Source: Reticulitermes speratus (taxonomy: Eukaryota; Arthropoda; Insecta; Blattodea; Rhinotermitidae). From it: DNA of 64,000 bases. The stretch lies in the NCBI GenBank assembly GCA_021186555.1, contig JAJKFL010000330.1, positions 27,705,444 through 27,769,443 on the forward strand. Direction: 5' to 3'. The notes below the pieces were generated by a model. It did no database searches. It saw only the letters and a list, made by a program, of their open reading frames with translations, and was not told the DNA's origin. Positions 40,122-50,334 of the stretch are shown here, one piece after another; positions within the stretch are counted from its first letter, which is position 1, and each line of letters begins with the position of its first letter. The position numbers and the translations under genes were made by a program.

Positions 40122-40680
40122 CGACTAGAGTTACTTAATACAAACACATTCATTAGGTTATCCAGAGGTGTGGATTAAAAACAGTCAAGTGTGGGTATTA
40201 TAAAACTGCAATGATAAAATATTAAGTTCTAAAATTCACGTCGTATTAAAGATCACTTCCAATGGTGTTGCACGACGTGTTGCAAATCACTTGTTGCGTA
40301 CACTATGCTGTAGACATTTCGTTAGTTTTTGCGCACATTAAGTTGCGTATGTGATACTGTTCACTAGAAGTATGTTTTGCTATCTTGTTTACGTTGGTCG
40401 GTATTGTCCTTGCATACATACATGCTTACATACTTCTAGTGAACAGTATCACATACGCAACTTAATGTGCGCAAAAACTAACGAAATGTCTACAGCATAG
40501 TGTACGCAACAAGTGATTTGCAACACGTCGTGCAACACCATTGGAAGTGATCTTTAATACGACGTGAATTTTAGAACTTAATATTTTATCATTGCAGTTT
40601 TATAATACCCACACTTGACTGTTTTTAATCCACACCTCTGGATAACCTAATGAATGTGTTTGTATTAAGTAACTCTAGTC

Positions 40681-40724
40681 GCCCCTGATGATGGCCGGTT
40701 AACCGACCGAAACATATGTAGGGC
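40681..40724 (+). ncRNA. Hammerhead-ribozyme-like motif, locus 2 right arm
   Basis: GCCC (stem I) at 40,681-40,684, CUGAUGA at 40,685-40,691, stem II formed by a near self-complementary ggccgg-uuaa-ccgacc segment, GAAA at 40,709-40,712, a minimal stem III in acauaugu, GUA at 40,718-40,720, and GGGC (stem I) at 40,721-40,724. All invariant core positions of a type I hammerhead are present. Predicted self-cleavage is after GUA. Confidence 0.7.
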
Positions 40725-40837
40725 TTTTTAACAAACTATTAATTTTTAATAGTGAAAGTGCATGTGTTGGTGAATTTGTGACATTATATTGTTAAACATG
40801 CACAGTGAAAGCAATACTAAGTATACAGTCTAGATAT

Positions 40838-41722
40838 TTCCATGATATCGTCTGTGAAGCGGACATGCAAGTCTACTGGGATGTGATGCTGTAAGAATCT
40901 CAAATCTTGCATGGTCTGTTATTTCATTATAGTGTGCTTAATTTCCAGTATTTATTCTGAGAACCATTAGGTCTGTGGTAGCAGTACCTCCTGGTGTAGC
41001 ACAGCTAACGCCAAAGCTTACTATTTAGCATGATCCTGAGTTAATTCTTGTGAGTCATGCAGTTTTTCTTCTCCCGTATTTTTCTCCATACTCCGATTGG
41101 ACGTTCCCTGGACCAGAATCCTCTGCTCCTTGTGTTGTTGTCTTAGTAGGACGTAGCCGTTGAGGGTGTAGCATTTCTGCTTCGCATTTGGGAGTTACCG
41201 CGTTCTATTCTCGACCCAGTGACCGCCTACCCTGACTGACCCTTTTCGTGGTTGTCCTCCGTTCCTCGAAACATTGTCAGGATTCTGAGTCGAGTGAGAT
41301 GTTCACAGTAGCCACATCATAGCCCCCTTGATTTAACTATCCTACCGACCCGTATAAAGCACAAAGTTCCCCCTTGTTTAATGCCCTACATTGCCCCGTC
41401 TTAGTGCCGAACCCCGCAGTGTTGGCTGAACTGAGTTTATTACAACGATAGTTGATCTGCGAAACTATGGAGAAAACGTGTACTCAGTTCGTATGTTAAT
41501 TAGTCTATTTAAGTCCTTGAAGTTAGGTAAGCCTACGTCATGGCAGCACGCAGGTGGTATTATCTTGTCTTACGTATGATAATACATATTAACCAGACTT
41601 CTTGCGTAATTGCCCTCGCTCGTGTCTATATGTTGCCCATGGTGATGCAGATACATGCATGAATCCGCCTGGCCGATTTTTAATTAGCCGGTCCTGATAA
41701 CATAATTATACGTAGAAACACC
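40838..41722. other. FAM102 intron 1, possible old SINE
   Basis: CpG becomes common from about 41.1 kb. A tRNA-like head with body may lie at about 41,155-41,400 (agttaccgcgttctattctc, then ccctgactgaccc), but the B box is poor. Confidence 0.35.
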
Positions 41723-41988
41723 TTTTTTTTTGTATGGCTCGACAGCCCTATATGGGCCTGGGCCTCCTCGTTTCGTCGAAGTTTCATGGTCACACACATT
41801 TGAGACACACCACAGTCGGTAGGACTCCTCTGGACGAGGGACCAGCTCGTCGCAGAGACCTCTACCTGACAACACACAACACTCACAAGAGACAGACATC
41901 CATGCCTCCGGTGGGATTCGAACCCACGATCCTAGTAAGCGAGCGGCCGAAGACCCACGCCTTAGACCGCACGGCCACTGGGATCGGC
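41723..41988 (-). mobile_element. Intact tRNA-derived SINE with target duplication
   Basis: On the minus strand: a tRNA-like head with A box (agtggccgtgcggtctaagg) and exact B box GGTTCGAATCC, then a body of about 180 bp and an A-tail (acaaaaaaaaa). agaaacacc is duplicated at 41,714-41,722 and 41,989-41,997. About 266 bp, structurally complete. Confidence 0.88.
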
Positions 41989-41997
41989 AGAAACACC

Positions 41998-42204
41998 CTT
42001 ACATGCCCAAAAATACGTATTATTACGTAGCTCATCTTTGATATCACGCCAGTAATAAAGGCAGATGAAAAATTGGTGCGGTGAATCGCATGGTGTAAAT
42101 TAATTTTGTCGTTTTAGTTGTTATTTGCAAAGGAAGAAAGAACGATTTATGTGAAGACTCCGTCCGTCCGCGACCTAGTGTCAGCGACTAAACCGTTTGT
42201 CGGA
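41998..42204. other. FAM102 intron 1, no gene seen
   Basis: Contains the start of a recurrent insect repeat, ccgtccgtccgcgacc. Confidence 0.45.
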
Positions 42205-42725
42205 TATTCATGAAATTTGGTGTAGGAGTTGTGTACAAGTCGTCGAGCAAGCGTGATATTCACGAAAGTTGGCTCAGTGACAGTCATGCTTTACTTAAGG
42301 GCGTAAATGAGTTTCTAGCCATACTCGGTACATTTCTTGACCAGTTTGGGCGAAATTCGGTACAGGAGATCTCCACGTAATGCCGCCGAGGAACTGTGAG
42401 TTTTGTAAAAATCGGTGTAGTGAAAGTCATACTTTTCTTGAGGGCGTTGATGAAATTCTGCCCACATTTCGTACACTTTCATTAGGTTTGGAAAAAGTTC
42501 GGGACAGGAGATGTTCATAAAAATGTATTAAGTGATTGTGAGTTTCGTGAAAGTCGGCACACTGAAAGCCATACCTTACTTAGAGGCGTAAATGAATTCA
42601 TATCAGTTCCCAGTGTATTGTCCAATATAGACGAATTCGGCATCATAGATCTGCACTTAATACTGTTCAACATTTTGGGTTTCGTGAAAATCGGCACAGG
42701 GAAGGCCGTACTTTTCTCCTGTGAA
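42205..42725. repeat. Degenerate tandem repeat, about 4 units of 137-146 bp
   Basis: The block reading approximately gtgagtttcgtgaaagtcgg, then cagtgaaagtcatactttactt and gagggcg, starts at about 42,252, 42,398, 42,538 and 42,675. Between blocks each unit has a cgaaattcggtacaggagat-like segment. No unit shows a conserved ORF. Divergence between units indicates an old array. Confidence 0.75.
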
Positions 42726-45586
42726 ACGAAATTACATTTACGCGTGTACCTGAAACCGTATGGCACTTTGAAAATATAGAATGCCGTGGTAAAGTCTACG
42801 TCGCGGACTACACAATTTGCAATCTTTGTTATTTGAAGCTACAAATGTACCCGTTTCTCGTCCGGTTCTTATTTGATTGTAATACTTAGGCGCGATTAGT
42901 GCGTGTATTTTGATTACATGTTTTATGAGAAGCATGCACTCATTCTGTACTCATTCCGATACAAATGGAGCAGTCTTTCATTTGCTCAAACAATGACTTG
43001 TTCTACTGATGTGCAGACGACACCGACAGAGCTGATAACTGTGTAATGCCCTACGTCTGCAGCAAGTGCTACGGGTTCTTTGACAAGGATGACTGCTCAC
43101 GAAGCGCTGTTGATGCTTAGGAGACCTAGTCGCAGATGGAAGATGAGGGTCGGATAGACCTTAGGTGTGAAGATACAATCGGCACAGGGTAGAGTCCAGT
43201 TCTGGACTTCGTGCAACGGTTATAAACATTCGAGTGCCATACAAACGGGGTAATTTCTTCACCGGCTGTACGACTGTCAGCTTCTTATGAAGGTCCCTGC
43301 GCCATGCAGTTGTGTGTGTAGACACGAACGTGAAAGGAATTCCAAGAATCTCATTCTGACGGTAGCATTTTTTCCCCCCCGAGACCTACGTAGAAGGTAG
43401 CTTGCTGGTTCTAATTTATTCTCGTCTTTCGAAGAGGGATTGAACCGTTGTGCAACAGTGCCATTTAAATTGCACCTACCGGTAATGGTTGTATAGACCA
43501 GCGGGCTAAACTTGCGGTCTCCGCGTTGCTTGAGGGATTTGGGAATTAACCAATGAGAGAATGACAAAAAGTTACTGCTACTGAGGAGGACATCATTATA
43601 AATAATAAACGTAAACATATTATCTAAGCATAAGGGCAAACAGGCACAAACATTATTATTTTAATCAAAGAAAGTTGGCGTGAAATTATAACGCTAAGGT
43701 CGATGTACGGTTTAAGTTAAAGACATACGGTTAAGTTTGCAGTGTACATATTACTTTTCTCTGCGACCCTCAACAAGAAATGAACAACCGATGCGGCCAG
43801 CATAATGACGACGTTGCCGGCCCCGGTATCATCTCGTTTGCTGTGTTTCACTAGTGTGGTTACGATCTGATGACTGTTGTAGATACGAAGGCCTTGGATG
43901 CACGCGAAGTCTGATTTTCGTTGCAAGAAGGCTAATAATTTGTGTCCGAACGCTATTTAGTTTTGATTTCACAGAGACGAATTATATGGTTTATGCTCCT
44001 ACCTTTTGTTTCCAAAATTGCAGTTCGTTTCGATTTCATTATAGAGTGTAAGGTTATGTTGGCTGTCTCCGTTCAGATGGAAAATTATTTGTGAAAAAAT
44101 TATGTAAACCTGTAAGTACGATAGGGCGTATAATGTGAACTGTCTGAAAGGGCAGCAAGTGGCATATTTGAGGAAAATTGTTGAATAAGACCCGTTGTTT
44201 GTGGACGTTCGCGTATTTAGATTTTTTAAGGATTTCTAGATAGATGAAGTCTGGGAAGCATTCCCATGAGGTTGACATGCAATAACTGGAAGACGTGGAA
44301 GCTAATTTAGTCATGTTGTTGTTGTTGTTGTTGTTGTTGTTTTGCGTGGGCAGATAGTGTGCAGCGCCGGACTGTGTAACACGTAGGGTGAAAAGTTTCT
44401 TGAAGTAACTCAACATTAACCGAATTTGAAGATATCACATGGGAAGGTGTAAATGGACGTTCTTAATTGTGTTAAAACAAGTAATGCCTAATGTGGGTGC
44501 TGGATTCATAGTTCTGGATAGTGTCCTGTTTTGGGCTCTTGTAAACACTTTACTGATTGCGTAAAATGCAAGGAATTTAGTGGCCAGCTGAACGATTGTC
44601 AGTTTATCAAGAAGACGGTTCTTTATTTGGTTACTTATTTTATCATCGTCATCATCAGCTCAAAGGATTACACCGAAATACCTGTTCCATCCCCATTAAT
44701 AAGTTATTTGGTCAATCCATCATAGTGTTACCCTTCCAACTTTCCTTTTCGCTCATGGATCGAAGAATTCCGGAGGCGTCCTCGCCTTTCTGTTATTAAT
44801 TTTACCTGTGGAAAGTAATTATAAACTTTACAATTTTAAAATCTTTTTTCCATATTTTTAAACCTGCGGTCAAGGTATGCCACATTTCGTTTCTTTTTTC
44901 TAATTACCTCACATATGAAGCTCAGTGTATCATACGAATTGGCCGTGATGACAGAATTTCGTGGCCACCAAAGTTTCGAGACTTGAACTGCCTTCAACTG
45001 GGCGAAGAATGTCACCTAAGTCAACGGTTCTCAAGGAAGCATGTTCTGCGGCCATGTCACAGTTTACATGCAAAAAGAACTGTGAAATAGGTAGGCATTA
45101 ATTCAAGCGCATGTTTGAAAGCATAGCGGGAAGAAAATGTGATTACTTTAATATACAACAACTTACTAACGGGGAACGTGCGTGCTAGATGCTACGAGTG
45201 TTTCACAGCTGACCGAGAGCCACAAAACAGTACGCGCAGACACGCATTCGAAGGTGAGTGTAGCACAAACATACAGCACCAGTAAACGGTCAGCGAATTT
45301 ACAGAAGGTCGAGAACAGTTTGTATCAAGATTGGAGAGAGGTTTTCGAAGACGACGACAACAACAATAACTTTGTTATGAAAATATATGGTGGCTGCACG
45401 TGGGAGTCCCTACTCTAAATGCGTCATGCCAAACAACACTGAAGTGCTGAAAATCAGATTACGCAAGCCATATGTCAAGTGATCGTGGGTATGTTTAGCA
45501 GGATTTGGACACAACCGGGCTACCGTTAGACATCCAGCCGTTTCTGGAAAGGAGCTCACATGAAGGACTCTTTAAAGTACATATTC
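42726..45586. other. FAM102 intron 1, CpG-rich, no gene seen
   Basis: CpG is far more frequent here than in the dynamin gene. A (GTT)n run lies at 44,314-44,342. Open frames here are short and unlike known proteins. Confidence 0.5.
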
Positions 45587-45594
45587 CGGGTATA

Positions 45595-45858
45595 CAGTGG
45601 CGTAGCTACACGTGTAGGTTTTTAGCGCCTGGGGCCAGTAATCACAATGACCACCCAAACAGAAATTATGCACTTTAAAAAATCGCAATCATTTATTGAA
45701 TTTCCTTATATTCGACTCGGTAGTTTCAAATTTGTTGAGCGCAGAAAGTCAAATTTTTCATTCAAAATATTAATTTTTCCGCCCAATTTGCTGCCCCTTC
45801 GACTCTGCTACCCGGGGCGGCTGTACTACTACCCCCTCCCCCCCAAGCTGCGCCCCTG
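45595..45858. mobile_element. hAT-type MITE (264 bp)
   Basis: Inverted ends cagtggcgtagct and agctgcgcccctg, typical of hAT elements. The 8-bp target duplication cgggtata / cgggtgta lies at 45,587-45,594 and 45,859-45,866, with one mismatch. Non-coding, C-rich near the right end. Confidence 0.8.
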
Positions 45859-45866
45859 CGGGTGTA

Positions 45867-46934
45867 TACTCAGTTATTTGGTACATGGTTTACATTCTTG
45901 TCTTCAGTAAAACTAGAGTTGGCGACGTTGAAAATTCATGTAAAAAAAGCAAAGCCAGGGCCTTTCATTACAGTGCCAGTGTTTCGTCCTTGTCCTTGTT
46001 TTATGAACTTCGTTGCAGTCCTGCATCATAATCAGCATAAGTTAGGATGTCAGTAACAGAACATGATGTACGTACTGTACCTTTGTCATCTTACTCCACA
46101 CCGTGAAAAGGCAGCTAGAGGCAGTGGAGGTACAGTACATGCAAGTTTAACGGAAGCGGGTGTAAATGTTGCAAGCGGTCTTAATAACTTCGCGTTACAC
46201 ACTCTACCCTTTCCTGTAAGAGAGTACAAACTTGAATCTGATATTTTACGGATCAAAGCTGATGAACAGCGCGTGTTTAAAGAAAGTGGTCTGGCCAGTT
46301 TGATAGAAACAAAAAGATGGTGCAGCCGGTTGGTTGGTGTGCCTTGCGTATTTATTCGATGCCTACGAGAAGAAGGGAAAGTTCGAAGCACGTTTACTTT
46401 CTCCGTTCACCTTCTCGTGATTTATCACATAATCTGCTCAAAGCAAAACACGTACCGTTTAGAAAACTTTCGCGCTTCCTGACTGTAGACAGTTGTCTAT
46501 TTTCCGGGTGTTTTCGTCATATTGTCGAATGCTTCTATTTGGGTTATATTTTATGGCCCCTTAGGAGACCTAGGCATAGCTGAAATATAATATTAAAATA
46601 TATTCTAAATAATTAGGTTGTAAGAGTGTGGGTGGTGGGTCACAGTGTGGTCCGTAGAGGCCTTTTTCATCGTAATTGCGCTCGTGCTGTTGGCTTCCTT
46701 AGAGGCGCCTGTGTTATGCCCACTGTCCTGCTCTTGTTGGTTCAGACTTTCGAATTGTTATACCTTATTAGGCCTGCTCAGGATCAGACGGCGCGCTCAC
46801 ATACTGTATTTTGTATTTTACAGTAAATGTGTAGGTAACATGGTGTGATGGGGCGTGTTATGTCGAAGTACTGCCTCTTCCGGTAAATAGCGATCCTATA
46901 CATTTGGTAAAGAAAAACACAGACGTGTGTGGTC
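45867..46934. other. FAM102 intron 1, no gene seen
   Basis: Contains an open frame at 46,063-46,482 (139 codons) without recognisable similarity or domain. I do not call it a gene. Confidence 0.4.
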
Positions 46935-47720
46935 GTTAGTAAGGAGGTTAATTTAGAAGTAAATATAGAGAAACCTAAGAATGCAGGACAAAATCAGAAC
47001 ATAAAGATAGCTCATAAATTCTTGAAAATGTGGCAAAGTTCAAACGTTTGAGAGCGACAGTAAGAAATCAAAATTACGCGCCTGAAGAAATTAAGAGCAG
47101 AATAAATATGGGGAATGCCTGCTACGATTCGGTTTAAAATATTTATCTCTTCCCATTTCCTGTCTAAGAATACACAGATTAATCGTACTGTTGCCTGTTG
47201 TTTCATATGGGCGTGAAACTTGGTCTGTCACATTAAGGAAAGAACGTAGGTTGAGGGTGTTCGAGAATAGGGTAATGAGGAAGACATTTGGGCCTACGAA
47301 GGAGGAAGTAACAGCAGGATGGAGAAAAGTGCGTAACGAGGAACTTCATGATTTATATTGCTCACCAGGTGTTATTGGGGTGATCCAATCAAGGAGGATG
47401 AGATGGGCATGGCATGTGGTACGTATGAGGGAAAGAGATACGGGGTGTTGGCAGGGAAGCCTGAAGGGAAGAGACCTCTTGAAGGCCCAGACGTAGATGG
47501 GAGGATAATATTAAAGTGACTCAACTAAGATGGACGAGGGTAGAGTGGACTAATTTGGCCTAGGATAGGGACAAGTAGCGGGTTCTTGTGAACACGGTAA
47601 TCAACCTTTGGATTCTCTAAAGTGCGGAGAATTTATTGACTACTAAAGAACTCTTAGCTTCTCAGGAAGGACTCTGCTCCATGGAGCTAGTACATTTGTT
47701 ATTGCTGTCGTACAAACACT
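46935..47720 (+). mobile_element. LINE family 2, best-preserved 3' fragment
   Basis: The + strand carries the end of a reverse transcriptase ORF. 47,191-47,496 is open and reads YGRETWSVTLRKE, RRLRVFENRVMRKTFGP, EEVTAGWRKVRNEELHDLY, then SRRMRWAWHVVRM. It is followed by a frame-broken RPLEGPDVDGRIIL-like tail and the 3' motif ggactctgctccatggagct. Upstream, a decayed EVNLEVNIEKTK-like thumb region begins near 46,940. It is 5' truncated. Confidence 0.75.
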
Positions 47721-48932
47721 GCTATGTGCTAAAAGTGGCGTCTTTTTCGTCAGGTGGTTGTCCACCCATCGTTGCCAAATTTGGTGTGTTGTTCAAACTG
47801 AAAATTGTCCTAAATGGGAAGAAGTTTGTGTAGGTTCCATCAATCGCATGCAATGTGACTCTGGATTTGAACATTTTCTCTAAAGAGCAGTACGTACCAT
47901 GGTAATCACTAGGAATCTTCTGTAGAGGACATACATTGTCTCAGCCATCTTATGTAGTTTCGCCTACTAAAATTCATTTCCCTGAATATTCTGATCAGCT
48001 GTCCGATGACTGAAAGTGAAAAGGTACAGGTTTACTTCCAAAGTGATGTTGGTAGCACTGAAAAGGCGGAAAATATAGCCTAGGCAATATAAAGTTCCGT
48101 CATTTGCACCAACTGGGTTTGCATTAACTTCTCGACTAATGGTAATACTGTGACGTGTTTAATGTGGCTGCCCCATTAATAGAGTGAACCAAAGGAGGAA
48201 ATCGGTCACTGATCAGTTTTTTTTATGGTCAGAGGGTGTGAAAACTAGAGACATTTATTGAGGAATGAGTATACCATAACGGCGTGGGTTAAAGAAATGT
48301 GTGCGAATGGGTGGAAGGATTTGTTGAGCAAGATACAGTACGCCTTCTGGACGGCCATTGACTTTAGCATGTCGAAGTTAAGCATCGCACGACATAACCG
48401 GGGAAATCGAAGAGTGAATATAAAAGTGCATATGTAGTGAACAGCAGTCATGACATAAAGCGGCGCAAGTATGGCACAGTACGAAAGTGAAAATGCTTTA
48501 CTTTGGTGGAATCGGGTAACTTAACAGCTGAACTCCGTGGGTAAGCTGAAGACATCATCCTGCTGCTTGTGGCCCACAGAGTTCTCGACGAGCCGAATGC
48601 CATACTATTGTAGGTGCTCAAAAATCCTTCATACAACTGGGACTTACCGCCGTGCGATTTGTAAATCTTTGGGCGCTTAAAGACCCCCCCCCCCCCAGGT
48701 TCACGTAGGGTGGTACAGTGGTTTAGGCAACAGCCTAAGGAATTCTTTGCAAGCGGAATACGCCGGCTTGTGTATCAATGGGACTCCTGTGCTGATTTTT
48801 AACGTGTTTCAGTGCCTTCACCTGTGAGCAGCCTTGAACGAATTCCAGTTCTACATGCCTTATACCTCCCGCATCGCACGATATCTCGATAATTACTGAG
48901 TGAGACAAGCGGGCAGATGGGGCCACTTGTTA
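47721..48932. other. FAM102 intron 1, no clear gene
   Basis: A poly(C) tract lies at about 48,685-48,698. A possible degenerate tRNA-like SINE head follows at 48,705-48,790 (ggtggtacagtggtttagg). Otherwise unassigned. Confidence 0.4.
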
Positions 48933-49394
48933 GGCGCGTTCGCAAAATTGCGAAAAGCGACTACAGTATTAGCCTCGTCCTGTCTGTCTATCTGTCTGTC
49001 CGTCCACAGTCGGCTCCCACTGGACGGATTTTCATGAAATTTGATTTTTTAGTATTTTTCGAAAATCTGTCGAGAAAATTCAAGTTTCATTAAAATCTGA
49101 CAAGAATAACGGGTACTTTACTTGAACACCTATGTACATTTATGATAATGAGAAATGTTTCAGACAGAAGTTGTAGAGAAAATCAAAACACACATTTTAT
49201 ATTCAAAAACCTTTTTCTGAAAATCGTGCCGTTTATGAGATAATGTGGAAAAATATGGTAGAGTCGGACAGGCCACAGATAACATAATACGGCGTATGTG
49301 CATGGCATGCTGGATAACTAAAGCTACATACACGGACTCAAAATATGTAATACTTGTTGCTTTTCCATGGCAACAGTGGTTACGCGAACGCGCC
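48933..49394. repeat. Possible inverted-repeat element (11-bp ends)
   Basis: ggcgcgttcgc at 48,933-48,943 is the reverse complement of gcgaacgcgcc at 49,384-49,394. The interior contains (CTGT)n/ccgtcc and cggattttcatgaaattt, also seen near 42.2 kb. No target duplication was identified, so its nature is uncertain. Confidence 0.4.
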
Positions 49395-49834
49395 GCAATG
49401 TTACGTTCATACGTACATTTTCTTGGGTATTACTCCGCGCGCGCCAAAGCAAGCACGACCGCGAATGAGCTGTACCTCCATGCAGGAGGGTTACCACAGT
49501 AAGTTTTTCCGCGAATAAGCGAAACCGCCATGCGCGAACAGGCGATCGAGGGGGACCTGATGTACTGCCATGATGTTGTCACTGATGCCCGAAATTTACA
49601 AAGTGTGAGGCGGCATAGGGCCCTATTTACGAGCTGGGCAATTGAGGCTCGGTATCCGGCAGGTATTTTTTCTTTGCCACCGCCTCTGTACTGGCTCCAA
49701 GATCCTCCTGTCTCGGGTGTAGAGAGGCCGGGGCGCGAAATTAACCACAGTCTGCTGCGGAATGCATGCAGCTTTACGTCTACATGACATGGTATTTAAT
49801 TGTACTGGCAAGTAACCAACTACATGGTTAAAAT

Positions 49835-50250
49835 CCCTTGAGAAGCTGATAGTCGTTTATCTGATCAAGAAATTTCCTCCCTTTTCTGAAGTAGCTGCTT
49901 GTGGTTGTATTCTTCTATGTATAATAGATACAGTATTTCTCACAGTAATAATAGCAGTTAAGGAATAAAGTGAAATAAAATAAGGTACGAATATTTAATA
50001 CAGCAATTCATGCCCATGTTTGATGTTTTTACCTCCCGATGGTGTTTTGACATCTAAACTTACAGCAATGTTGTTGTTATCGTTTATAAGATGTTTGTGT
50101 TGATTGAGAGAAATCTTGAAGTCTAGTACCCTTATATGAAACTCGGGAAGTTTCGTCATTGTGTTCGCAAGAGTCCGCCACTGTGCCCTGCCTTGAGCGG
50201 TATGGCTCCACGAGGTCAACTTTATTTCTTTTTGGAAGGAAAATTGCAAA
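49835..50250 (-). mobile_element. Scattered 3' fragment of LINE family 2
   Basis: Antisense pieces at 49,835-49,920 (ccttgagaagctgatagtc, then tcaagaaatttcc) and 50,128-50,235 (atgaaactcgggaagtttc, then cgcaagagtccgccactg) match the same LINE 3' tail, with unrelated sequence between. Confidence 0.5.
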
Positions 50251-50334
50251 TCACGCAGATGTGATACTTCAGTGATGTAATGTTGTGTTCACACAGAATT
50301 TCATGAAAATATGCCATGCCCATTTGGTTATTAA

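Larger units (their letters stand above)
40018..40822. mobile_element. Perfect long-hairpin retroelement unit with two hammerhead motifs
   Basis: Two arms, 40,018-40,374 and 40,429-40,785, are exact reverse complements over about 357 bp and are separated by a 54-bp loop. A short unpaired tail (attgttaaacatgcacag and on) runs to 40,822. A 15-bp target duplication flanks the whole. Each arm holds one hammerhead-like motif pointing outward. There is no coding sequence. The size, the inverted arrangement and the ribozymes fit paired termini of a Penelope-like element or a retrozyme. The perfect arm identity implies recent origin or continuing gene conversion. Confidence 0.8.

Noticed and set aside
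41905-41988. Possible functional tRNA gene on the minus strand
   Set aside because: A and B boxes are present, but it is the head of a 266-bp SINE with A-tail and target duplication.
42205-42725. CRISPR-like array
   Set aside because: Units are long, degenerate and lack unique spacers, and the DNA is from an animal.
46063-46482. 139-codon open frame in FAM102 intron 1
   Set aside because: No recognisable domain, no splice context, and overlapping open frames on the other strand.
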